DNA from: CAYUYV01 sp964561475
Lineage (GTDB): Bacteria; Pseudomonadota; Alphaproteobacteria; JAJFIK01
DNA length: 64,000 bases
Direction of reading: 5' to 3'
NCBI GenBank assembly: GCA_964561475.1
Contig: CAZLPU010000009.1
Coordinates: 17,927-81,926 of the forward strand
The position numbers and the translations under genes are program-made. Of the stretch, positions 53,779 through 64,000 are shown piece after piece. Each line of letters starts with the position of its first letter. Position 1 is the first letter of the stretch. The notes under the pieces were generated by a model. The model had not been told where the DNA came from and did not search any database. It saw only the letters and a program-made list of their open reading frames with translations.

Positions 53779-53802
53779 CTTGGTCCAAGTCTTGGTCCAG
53801 GT
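53779..53802. repeat. 12-bp tandem duplication after recA
   Basis: CTTGGTCCAAGT is followed by CTTGGTCCAGGT in the recA-alaS gap. Confidence 0.7.
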
Positions 53803-53962
53803 CTCCGGGCGCGGGTCAGGCGCGCGTCCTGGACAGGTGCACGCCTCACGGTCTACATCAACGTCTCATCCGAACAAGACAGGACTGCCGTCCGGACCGG
53901 CATGGGATTGCCAGCATGGATCCGGGCGGACCAGTACCCTTCCCTGAGACGAAAGACCCGCC

Positions 53963-56710
<2,748 letters not shown>

Positions 56711-56713
56711 GTA

Positions 56714-57898
56714 ATGGCACCCGTGCCGCCTCCCGGACAGGACGACCGCCAAGCCACAGCGCCGCCGGCGCTCCGGGCGCGGCTTTTTCTGTTCCTGGAG
56801 GCGGGCGGCCACGCGGGTGCCTGGGGGCGGGCCCTGGAATGGGGGCTGATCCTGCTGATCCTGGCGAACATCATCGCCTTCGCAGCGGAGACCGTGCCCC
56901 ATATCGAAAGCCGCTACGGCCCGGCTCTGCGGCTGTTTGACGGGATCTCGGTGATCATTTTCACGGTCGAATACCTCGTCCGTCTCTGGGTCAGCCCGGA
57001 ACATCCCCTTTACCGGGGCATGCCCCCCTGGCGGGCCCGGCTCCGGTTTGCCCGCACGCCGCTCATGATCATCGATCTGCTGGCCATTGTGCCCTTCTAC
57101 CTGTCCCAGCTTCTGGGCATGGATTTACGGGTGCTGCGGATTTTCCGGCTGCTGCGCTTTCTCAAGCTCGCCCGGTATTCCCCCGCCCTGGCCGGCATTG
57201 CCGGTGTCATCGCGTCGGAATGGCGGGCCCTGGTGGGGGCGGTTGTGGTCATGGCGGGGATCATGATCATCTCCGCGTCTCTCATCTATCTGGTGGAAGG
57301 TCCGGTGCAGCCGGATGTGTTCGGAACCGTGCCCCTTGCCATGTGGTGGGCGGTGACGACCCTGACCACCGTGGGATATGGGGATGTGGTGCCGGTCACA
57401 GCCTTGGGCAAAGTCATCGGCGCCATTGTGATGATGACCGGGCTGGCCACCTTCGCCTTGCCGGTGGGGATCATTGCCACGGGCTTCTCCCAGGAAGTTC
57501 ACCGCCGGGAATTCACCGTCAACTGGGCCCATGCCGCCCGGATCCCTCTGTTTGCCGAACTGGGGCCGGGAGAGTTGAGCCATATTCTCGAGCTGGTGCG
57601 CACCCGGGTCGCGGCTCCTGGCACGGTGCTGTCCTACCGGGGGGAACGCACCGGCGGGCTATACATCATTGCCTCGGGGCTGATCGATATCCGGGGCAAT
57701 GACGAACCGGTTCTGCTTGGGACCGGCGACTGGTTCGGCGAAGCGGACCTGATTGAGGACGAATACCGGGCCTCGGACATCATCGCCCGGACCCGGACCC
57801 ATCTCATCCATATTGATGCCGATGATTTCCGGGCACTGCTCGCCCGTTCCCCCGCCCTGGAGGACCGGATCCGGGACGCCTCCAAAGCCGGCCGGTAG
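56714..57898 (+). CDS. Cyclic nucleotide-gated K+ channel, six-helix type
   Basis: 394 residues. A voltage-sensor-like domain (about 40-180; FDGISVIIFTVEYLVRLWV, then LRVLRIFRLLRFLKLARY with regular Arg/Lys as in S4), a pore with selectivity filter TTLTTVGYGD near residue 215, and a C-terminal cNMP-binding domain with FGEADLIEDEYRASD, which keeps the Glu and Arg of the phosphate-binding cassette. Similar in plan to MlotiK1. It begins three bases after alaS, probably co-transcribed. Confidence 0.88.
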   Translation: MAPVPPPGQDDRQATAPPALRARLFLFLEAGGHAGAWGRALEWGLILLILANIIAFAAETVPHIESRYGPALRLFDGISVIIFTVEYLVRLWVSPEHPLYRGMPPWRARLRFARTPLMIIDLLAIVPFYLSQLLGMDLRVLRIFRLLRFLKLARYSPALAGIAGVIASEWRALVGAVVVMAGIMIISASLIYLVEGPVQPDVFGTVPLAMWWAVTTLTTVGYGDVVPVTALGKVIGAIVMMTGLATFALPVGIIATGFSQEVHRREFTVNWAHAARIPLFAELGPGELSHILELVRTRVAAPGTVLSYRGERTGGLYIIASGLIDIRGNDEPVLLGTGDWFGEADLIEDEYRASDIIARTRTHLIHIDADDFRALLARSPALEDRIRDASKAGR

Positions 57899-58187
57899 GT
57901 TCTCGGGACGATCTCCTGGGTCCGCTCCATGGTCCTTGATTGGTCTGCGTGGCGGAATCCCGCCAGCACTCGCCGCCGAAGCGCCCTACACTCCGTCTGC
58001 GGAGAAACAGCGCCCGGCGCCATGACTACGCCAGTCCGGCAGGTCCGTTTCCGGGCGAATCAGTCCCACCAGTTATGGGCACCCGGACTGAATGTTCTCA
58101 AAGTGTACCCGGTTGCGGGGCTTCGATTACCACCCTGCAAGGTTTGTCCGTAGGCATGCGCGGTTTGCCGTTTGGAAAATCGTCTTG

Positions 58188-58207
58188 GAAAAAATATGAT
58201 ATTTTTC
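58188..58207. promoter_or_regulatory. AT-rich palindrome in the RTX upstream region
   Basis: GAAAAAATATGATATTTTTC is a near-perfect 20-base palindrome within an AT-rich patch of an otherwise GC-rich region, 834 bases before the RTX gene. It could be an operator; no factor can be named. Confidence 0.4.
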
Positions 58208-58725
58208 AATATGTTACGATGTACTGAGTTTTGCGATGCAGATTTTTCAGGCCGCGATACCGTGGCAACAATACCAAGAACGAAGATTTTCCGCAGACCC
58301 GACCATTTTTACCTTGCATCCTAAGGCCGTTGCGGTTTTTTAATGCGTGCCGTGTGGTGCGGGTCTGTGCAAACACCCCGGGCTATACGCCGGAGCGGTT
58401 CTCGCCCTGCGCAGGAGGGCAACGCGCAAGGGCGCCGTGTTCCGGACTAGTAATCAGAGTTGTGTAAGATGGCGTTGGCGTATTCAGCCGAGGAGGGAGT
58501 ACCGGGACCGGTTCAGTCTTAAGAATTTCTTCGGGAATATGAGATTGACCTTCCAGCCCGGAACGACCGGAGAATACGTGGCTTTACGACCAAATGTTGC
58601 AAGGTCGGGCCGTAAACGTTATGGCGTAAGGCCTCGGACGAGAACTCTTCCGCGGAAGTGCCGTTTCTGGCAGCTCCGCGACGTTCTTCATCTTCTTCCA
58701 ACCTCTGACTGGTGCATCACCTGTA

Positions 58726-58763
58726 CCGGGTAACACGATCTGACGATCAGATGTGCTGCCCGG
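58726..58763 (+). other. Strong hairpin 1 in the RTX leader region
   Basis: CCGGG...CAC-g-ATCTGA, loop CGA, TCAGAT-GTG...CCCGG: 14 base pairs with one small internal loop and a bulge. No T-run follows, so it is not a simple terminator. Lies in a gene-free stretch of 1142 bases (57899-59040). Confidence 0.55.
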
Positions 58764-58859
58764 CATGAGGTCGTAGAAGCCGGTAAGTCCGGACAACCTC
58801 CAATAGGGGGCGAATCCGGGTTATGCCGTGTGGACGCGGGACAGAACTAATTCGGGTCT

Positions 58860-58916
58860 CACTATCCGGCTGGTCCGTCAGCCAATGCGACAAGAACAGG
58901 CGGACCAAAGATAGTG
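58860..58916 (+). other. Strong hairpin 2 in the RTX leader region
   Basis: Arms CACTATC and GATAGTG, then after a small internal loop GGTCCG and CGGACC, close a 23-base loop. It is 124 bases before the RTX start codon. Orientation of transcription is inferred from the downstream gene. Confidence 0.55.
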
Positions 58917-59040
58917 GGGCATCTCGGATCCGGTGGATCAGCCGCGCCTCTTGATCACAAGGCGGTTGGGCACATTTCCGGTGGGGACTTTGAGGCCGCT
59001 GGCCTAGTCAGTCGAACAGCGAAATCGCGGGAGCTCAGTC

Positions 59041-62000
59041 ATGACGACTTTTACGGTTAACAGGAATCTGACAGGTGATGACGCACCTGATTTCATCCTG
59101 ATCAACGAAACGGGCACTGCCGTTTCCACGTTCTTTGAAGGTACGCCGACCGTCGACAACCAGAACTTCCTGCCGACGTTCTTCAACGACGCCTTCGACG
59201 ACGATTACATCAACAGCGAACAAAAGTTCGATGACTTCGTCCGTAACGGCTTCGAACTTCTGGAAGGCGGCTCCTTCAACCCGGATGACGGTGTCCTGGC
59301 GCCCCTCGACAAGACCTTCCTCTTTGCAGACAACCTGCAAATCGAAGAATACGGCATTGACGACATCCTTGAGTTCCAGCTGGCCGGCGGTGCAGGCGAT
59401 GACGCGTTTGACCGCGACCTGGAAGTCTTCGGTGAAGGGTTCGACCTGCTGGTTACCAATAACGAGCAGCTTCCCGGCGGGATCACCAGCTCCAGCCTGA
59501 ACGATCTCCAGTTCCGCTCCGGTACCATCGACAGCTTCAACATCCTGACGGACGACGATGACTTCGATGCCCTGACGGACGTCAACAATGAAACCATTTT
59601 CGGCGATATCGAGTTCCCGGATGCCACCTCGCTGCTGAGCGCGTTCGACTTCCAGCTTGAAGGTGACACCTTCGTCGAAACCCTGTCCCAGAACACCGTG
59701 GCCGGTGTCGAGCAGGCCTTCCTGACCGGCAATGACCGCTTCTTCGGCGGCCGGGGTATCGACGCAATCGGCCTGTTCGCTGGTCTCGACAGCTTTGTCG
59801 GTTACGAAGGCGATGACCGCTTCAACGGCGGCGAAGGCATGGACATTGCCAGCTTCCGCGGTGAGTACGACGCCACCAACGAAGGTCAGTCCTACGCGAT
59901 TGTCGGCGATGCCACCCAGGCAACGGTGACCGACAATCTAACGGAAGTGCCGACCGGCGTTGACCCCTTCGATCCGTCCTTCGAATTCTCCTACGATCTC
60001 CAGGACGACGGTACGGACACCCTCTTCAACACCGAATACGCCATCTTCCAGAACGGCCTGTACAATTTCGGTCCGGCCAACGGCTTTGCCGCCGGGTTCA
60101 ATGAAGGTGTTGCCGGTGACGAGTTCAACCGGATCTTCGCTTCCGTTGGACAGGATATTCTGGTCGGTCTTGGTCCTGACAATAACGATTTCGACGGCAC
60201 CCAGGTGTTTGTCGGCCTGGAAAGCGGTGACTTCGCCGCCGGCGGTTTCGGCAGCGACGAGTACATCATCAACGGCCGTACCCGTGACGTGACAATCGTT
60301 GAAGGTGCCGATCCTTTCGGCGGCTCCGACACCATGACCGTGGACCGCAATGCCACCATCATGGAAGGCATCGAAGTTCTGCGGGCCGCCCCGGGTACCC
60401 AGAACATCCGCCTGAATGGTGACGATGCCAGCCAGTCTTTTGAAGGCAACAATGGCCGTAACCGCATCGACGGTGAGGGCGGTAGCGATAGCCTCTTCGG
60501 CAATGGTGGCCGCGACCGTCTTGACGGTGGCCTCGGCGATGACTTCCTCGACGGCGGCGATGACCGTGACCGTCTGGACGGCGACGAAGGCAGTGACTTC
60601 CTGGACGGCGGTGATGACCGTGACAGGCTGCGCGGTGGCGACGACAACGACACCCTGATCGGTGGCGAAGGCGATGACCGCCTGGATGGTGACGACGGCG
60701 ACGACAGCGTGAACGGCGGCGGCGACGACGACCGTCTGCGCGGCGGCGACGGCAACGACATCCTGGATGGCGGTGCAGACGACGACCGGATCCGCGGTGA
60801 CGATGGTAACGACTTCCTGTTCGGTGGTTCCGATTCCGGGTCCGACCTGAACGATCCGCTTGGTGACGATGACCTGCGCGGTGGACGGGGTGACGACACC
60901 CTGGCCGTCGGTTCCGGTTTCGATACCCTGCGCGGTGACCAGGGCACGGATACCTTCTTCATCGAGTTTGGCCTGAACGAAGGCGGCTTTGTCGGGATCA
61001 ACGTGATCGAAGACTTCGATCCCAACTCCGAATTCCTGGACTTCAGCGGCCGTGTGCGTGGTCAAGGCGTTTCCAATGCCAACCAGCTGATCCTGTCCGA
61101 GGTGAATGGTCAGGCTCAGATCAGCTTCAACAACGGCGATCAGGACAGCACCCGCGACGATCTGTTCGTCCTCTTCGAAGGTGTGAGCCTTGCAGAACTT
61201 CAGGCCGTGCTGGCCAGTGACCGGGCCATCTTCGACCTGGACGCGCCGCTGGTGCTGACCGGTGACGCAGACGGTGACCTGATCGATCCCATCGAAGGCT
61301 TCGGTGGTAACGACAACATTTCCGGTCTCGCCGGTGATGACGTCATCGACGGCGGTAACGGCCAGGACACCCTGCTGGGCGGTTCCGGCGATGATGTGCT
61401 GAGCGGCGGTAACGACGATGACAGCCTCGACGGCGGCGATGACGACGATATCCTCAGCGGTAACAACGGTGACGACACGCTGATCGGCGGTGATGGCCTC
61501 GATATCCTTGACGGCGGCGACGGGGACGACCTCCTCGAAGGCGGCGACGAGCGCGACAACCTCGACGGCGGTGACGACGACGACACCCTCGACGGCGGTG
61601 TCGATATCGACGTGCTCTTCGGCGGTGACGGCGACGACTCCCTGATCGGCGGCGTTGGTGGTGATGACGGCGATGAGGAATTCCTCAGCGGCGGTACCGG
61701 CAACGACACCCTGGATGGTGGTGAAGGCTTCGACATCCTCGACGGTGGCTCGGGCCAGGATCTGCTGAACGGTGGTGACGATGATGACGACCTGGACGGC
61801 GGCACCGGCAGCGACACCCTGAACGGTGACGACGGCGACGACGAACTGGACGGCGGTGACGACAACGACAGCCTTGTCGGTGGCGCTGGCGACGATATCC
61901 TGGTCGGCGACAGTGGGCTCGAAGAAGGTGACGACACCCTGGAGGGTGGCGAAGGTGACGACGACATCACCGGTAGCCTGGGCAATGACATCCTCCTCGG

Positions 62001-62322
62001 CGATGCCGGTGAAGATGTCCTGAGCGGCGGCGATGGTGACAACACCCTCACCGGCGGCTCCGACTTCGACACCTTCAACTTCGTCTCTGGTGAGCTGGGT
62101 GACAACGTCATCACTGACTTCACCGATGATGAGGATGTGATCGGTCTCTCCGGCTTCGGCTTCACCGAAGTTGACGACATCATCGAGATCACCGTTGAAG
62201 ACGGAAACACCGTCCTGGTGCTGACCGACGATGGTGGCGACGATGACGATCTTCCGGACCTGACTGTGACCCTGGAAGGCTTCACCGACACCTTGGTCGA
62301 CGGCGACTTCATCTTCTCTTGA
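59041..62322 (+). CDS. Large acidic RTX calcium-binding exoprotein
   Basis: 1093 residues, very rich in Asp and Gly. A unique N-terminal half (to about residue 460) with no Sec signal is followed by two RTX blocks: about 460-640 (GGDDRDRLDGDEGSDFLDGG) and about 750-1030 (GGSGDDVLSGGNDDDSLDGG), separated by a globular segment (FFIEFGLNEGGFVGINVIEDF). The C-terminus ends TDTLVDGDFIFS, like type I secretion signals. Such proteins serve as S-layers, adhesins or matrix proteins; no secretion genes or enzymatic motif are present to choose. GGGAG precedes the ATG; a terminator follows. Even base composition and repeated common codons suggest high expression. Confidence 0.85.
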   Translation: MTTFTVNRNLTGDDAPDFILINETGTAVSTFFEGTPTVDNQNFLPTFFNDAFDDDYINSEQKFDDFVRNGFELLEGGSFNPDDGVLAPLDKTFLFADNLQIEEYGIDDILEFQLAGGAGDDAFDRDLEVFGEGFDLLVTNNEQLPGGITSSSLNDLQFRSGTIDSFNILTDDDDFDALTDVNNETIFGDIEFPDATSLLSAFDFQLEGDTFVETLSQNTVAGVEQAFLTGNDRFFGGRGIDAIGLFAGLDSFVGYEGDDRFNGGEGMDIASFRGEYDATNEGQSYAIVGDATQATVTDNLTEVPTGVDPFDPSFEFSYDLQDDGTDTLFNTEYAIFQNGLYNFGPANGFAAGFNEGVAGDEFNRIFASVGQDILVGLGPDNNDFDGTQVFVGLESGDFAAGGFGSDEYIINGRTRDVTIVEGADPFGGSDTMTVDRNATIMEGIEVLRAAPGTQNIRLNGDDASQSFEGNNGRNRIDGEGGSDSLFGNGGRDRLDGGLGDDFLDGGDDRDRLDGDEGSDFLDGGDDRDRLRGGDDNDTLIGGEGDDRLDGDDGDDSVNGGGDDDRLRGGDGNDILDGGADDDRIRGDDGNDFLFGGSDSGSDLNDPLGDDDLRGGRGDDTLAVGSGFDTLRGDQGTDTFFIEFGLNEGGFVGINVIEDFDPNSEFLDFSGRVRGQGVSNANQLILSEVNGQAQISFNNGDQDSTRDDLFVLFEGVSLAELQAVLASDRAIFDLDAPLVLTGDADGDLIDPIEGFGGNDNISGLAGDDVIDGGNGQDTLLGGSGDDVLSGGNDDDSLDGGDDDDILSGNNGDDTLIGGDGLDILDGGDGDDLLEGGDERDNLDGGDDDDTLDGGVDIDVLFGGDGDDSLIGGVGGDDGDEEFLSGGTGNDTLDGGEGFDILDGGSGQDLLNGGDDDDDLDGGTGSDTLNGDDGDDELDGGDDNDSLVGGAGDDILVGDSGLEEGDDTLEGGEGDDDITGSLGNDILLGDAGEDVLSGGDGDNTLTGGSDFDTFNFVSGELGDNVITDFTDDEDVIGLSGFGFTEVDDIIEITVEDGNTVLVLTDDGGDDDDLPDLTVTLEGFTDTLVDGDFIFS

Positions 62323-62377
62323 TGCAGTCCTGCTGAACCGGTCGGCCTGACACTGGTCAGGTCACCGGTATCGAAAT

Positions 62378-62414
62378 TGAACCCCCGGCCGCACCCAGCG
62401 CCCGGGGGTTTTTT
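62378..62414 (+). terminator. Rho-independent terminator after the RTX gene
   Basis: AACCCCCGG pairs with CCGGGGGTT around a 13-base GC-rich loop, followed by TTTTTT. About 55 bases after the RTX stop. Confidence 0.9.
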
Positions 62415-62432
62415 CATGGCGGGTTTTCCCCG

Positions 62433-62460
62433 CCCCATACTCCGAGCCCCATACTCCGAA
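62433..62460. repeat. 14-bp tandem duplication
   Basis: CCCCATACTCCGAG followed by CCCCATACTCCGAA, just after the RTX terminator. Confidence 0.85.
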
Positions 62461-62594
62461 CCTCATGGTCCCGGCCTCACCCGGATTGGGGATAGAAGAT
62501 GGGTATGATGGGCTGGGCGCCGGTATGGCCTTGCTGGGGTGGGGTGGCTGCCCAATACTGAGCGTGTGAGTTTTTGGCGGAAGGGGAGGCAACC

Positions 62595-63740
62595 ATGACC
62601 CGGCAGGCACCGGATGCACGAAGCTGGACGTTCCTGGTGAACAAGGCAGATCTGGTTCAGACACAAGTGGTGTTGGGGCCGATGCCTGATGAGATCGACC
62701 TGAAGCCGGGGCAGGTGCTTCTGGCCGTGGAACATTTCGCCTTCACCGCCAACAATGTGACCTACGCCTATGCCGGTGACATGGTGGGGTATTGGCGCTT
62801 CTTTCCGGTTCCCGAGGGTGTGGATCCGGAACAATGGGGCATTATCCCCGTTTGGGGCTTCGCGCGGGTCGTTCGATCCCTGCGGGTGGATGTGGCGGAG
62901 GGGGACCGGTTCTACGGCTATCTCCCGACGGCAACCCATCTGGTGATGGAGCCCGGCGGCCTTTCGCCGGCGGGCATGCGGGATGTGGCCGCCCACCGGG
63001 CTGACTTGCCGGGGGTCTACAACAGCTATCGGGCAGCCGGGCAGGAGCGGGGGGCGGTCGCGGACGAGGCCACGGAAATGCTCTACCGGCCTTTGTTCAT
63101 GACCTCATTCATGCTCGATGACTTTCTGGCGGCGGGAGATTTCTTTGGCGCCCAATCCATCATTCTCACCAGCGCATCCAGCAAGACCGCGCTGGGGCTG
63201 GCCTATTGCCTGAGCCTGCGTCCCCGGGAAAGCCGGCCAGAAATCATCGGCCTCACGGCAAGGGAGCGGACCAACTTTACCGGCGGGCTGGGCTGTTATG
63301 ACCGGGTGATGGCCTATGACGCCTTGGAAAATCTGAACGGGACCGAGCCTGCGGTGGTTGTGGACATGGCGGGCAACGCTTCCGTCCGTGGCCGGATCCA
63401 CAAGCACTTTGCCGATGAGCTCAAGCAAAGCATCATGGTGGGCCTGACCCATGGGCGCAGTGAGGCGGATGCGGAAGTCCTGCCTGGTCCGCAGCCTGAG
63501 TTTTTCTTCGCTCCGGGTTATATTGCTCAGCGAACGGCGGAATGGGGTTCCGGCGGGCTTGAAAAGCGGTTCGCTCCTTCCTGGGAAGCCTTCACGGAAG
63601 AGGCGGGTGGTTGGATTGCCGTTGAGTACAGCGTCGGACCGGCAGCCCTGGCCCGAATTTATGAAACCGTGCGCAGCGGAGCCGCCGATCCGGCCACGGG
63701 CCATATCGTTGCCCCGGGGCTTGTTCCAGACACGGAATGA
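62595..63740 (+). CDS. DUF2855 family protein
   Basis: 381 residues from ATG 62595, placed after GGGGAGG. WTFLVNKADLVQTQVVLG, then VLLAVEHFAFTANNVTYAYAGDMVGYW and IPVWGFARVVRS are typical of DUF2855, which resembles medium-chain dehydrogenases without the zinc-binding residues (note ILTSASSKTALGLAYCL at the cofactor-binding position). Function unknown. It stands alone; a dispersed repeat lies 77 bases after the stop. Confidence 0.75.
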   Translation: MTRQAPDARSWTFLVNKADLVQTQVVLGPMPDEIDLKPGQVLLAVEHFAFTANNVTYAYAGDMVGYWRFFPVPEGVDPEQWGIIPVWGFARVVRSLRVDVAEGDRFYGYLPTATHLVMEPGGLSPAGMRDVAAHRADLPGVYNSYRAAGQERGAVADEATEMLYRPLFMTSFMLDDFLAAGDFFGAQSIILTSASSKTALGLAYCLSLRPRESRPEIIGLTARERTNFTGGLGCYDRVMAYDALENLNGTEPAVVVDMAGNASVRGRIHKHFADELKQSIMVGLTHGRSEADAEVLPGPQPEFFFAPGYIAQRTAEWGSGGLEKRFAPSWEAFTEEAGGWIAVEYSVGPAALARIYETVRSGAADPATGHIVAPGLVPDTE

Positions 63741-63817
63741 TCGCAGCAGGCGCGCGATCAGCTTTTACGGTGGGACGAGCTTCTATCGAGAGGGTGGCTT
63801 CTGTCGAGGGGGGGGGC

Positions 63818-63952
63818 TTAGAGCATGAGAGGTTTAATCCGCATCATGCTCAAGGCCGCCCTCGCGGAGGCGCTTCACGCCGTGAGCGAAAAAAACTAGA
63901 GCGGCGGCCACCCTGTTTGAAGGTGATCGTGATTTTGCGCCCGCCGCTCTAG
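63818..63952. repeat. Dispersed palindromic repeat, copy 2
   Basis: Same element as 20591-20751 with a block of about 23 bases missing from its centre. In this copy the right-hand inverted pair CTAGAGCGGCGG / CCGCCGCTCTAG is perfect. The rest of the window to base 64000 shows no gene. Confidence 0.9.
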
Positions 63953-64000
63953 TGACCTGGGTGGCGAATAAGTTTAATAATTCTCCAGGCATGATGGAGG

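Noticed and set aside
57940..58733. Open frames of 70-130 codons between the K+ channel and RTX genes
   Set aside because: No ribosome-binding sites or family resemblance; composition is unlike neighbouring genes.
60400..62050. Regular repeats that could be taken for a CRISPR array or satellite
   Set aside because: They are in-frame RTX nonapeptide codons (GGxGxDxLx), with no unique spacers of constant length.
59938..62438. Two minus-strand open frames opposite the RTX gene (59938-61065, 61200-62438)
   Set aside because: They are the antisense of Asp/Gly repeats (runs of Ser/Pro/Val) and have no domain features.

Overview
The window is chromosomal DNA of a GC-rich, flagellated alphaproteobacterium. 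The evidence is gene content: CckA next to flhB, FliX, the recA-alaS pair, a DksA with a single visible zinc-site cysteine, an alphaproteobacterial-type SOS box (GAAC-N7-GTAC) before recA, and CtrA-like boxes before flagellar genes. I cannot name the genus. There are no rRNA or tRNA genes, no CRISPR array and no recognisable prophage or IS element.

Layout. 1-3.6 kb: 3' end of a UvrD/PcrA helicase gene, prmA, and an acyl-CoA ligase. 3.6-11 kb: flagellin behind a sigma-54 promoter, then a nonulosonic (pseudaminic/legionaminic-like) acid set (PseB dehydratase, CMP-sugar synthetase, acetyltransferase, NeuB-like synthase, RmlD-like reductase) and a TPR-glycosyltransferase likely to glycosylate flagellin. 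11-16.8 kb: a membrane-anchored GH24 lysozyme, a large SBBP beta-propeller protein with flagellar-type motifs, and flgI-flgJ-flgN-like. 17-22.6 kb: a G8-domain/RTX exoprotein and a PQQ-type sugar dehydrogenase with a haem-c motif. 22.8-36.3 kb: fliX, dksA, flgFGAH, then fliL-fliM followed by a motor-associated block (DUF6468-like protein, MotE, two tandem MotB-like proteins, a 1.16k-residue periplasmic TPR protein). 36.3-39.9 kb: housekeeping genes (saccharopine dehydrogenase-like, MetY, a Gly/Cys-tailed membrane protein). 39.9-47.4 kb: fliOP and divergent flgBC-fliE-fliQR-flhB, then cckA. 47.6-51.4 kb: mdoGH for periplasmic glucans. 52-58 kb: a DUF1508 protein, recA, alaS and a cyclic-nucleotide-gated K+ channel gene. 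58-62.3 kb: a 1.1 kb non-coding leader with strong hairpins before a 1093-residue acidic RTX protein. 62.6-64 kb: a DUF2855 protein and a second copy of a dispersed repeat.

How it fits together. About half the window builds one flagellum: rod (flgB, C, F, G, fliE), P and L rings (flgI, A, H), export gate (fliO, P, Q, R, flhB), switch (fliM, fliL), filament (flagellin) and its sugar decoration. CckA heads the phosphorelay that activates CtrA. CtrA-like boxes lie before fliX, the SBBP gene and the fliOP/flgB divergon. Sigma-54 promoters lie before flagellin, flgI and flgF. This matches the Caulobacter class II to class III hierarchy.

Less familiar material includes the tandem MotB-like pair with its giant TPR neighbour, the G8-RTX protein, the lysozyme with an altered catalytic triad, the structured leader of the RTX gene, a MITE-like dispersed repeat, and 15-bp tandem repeats at several unrelated loci.
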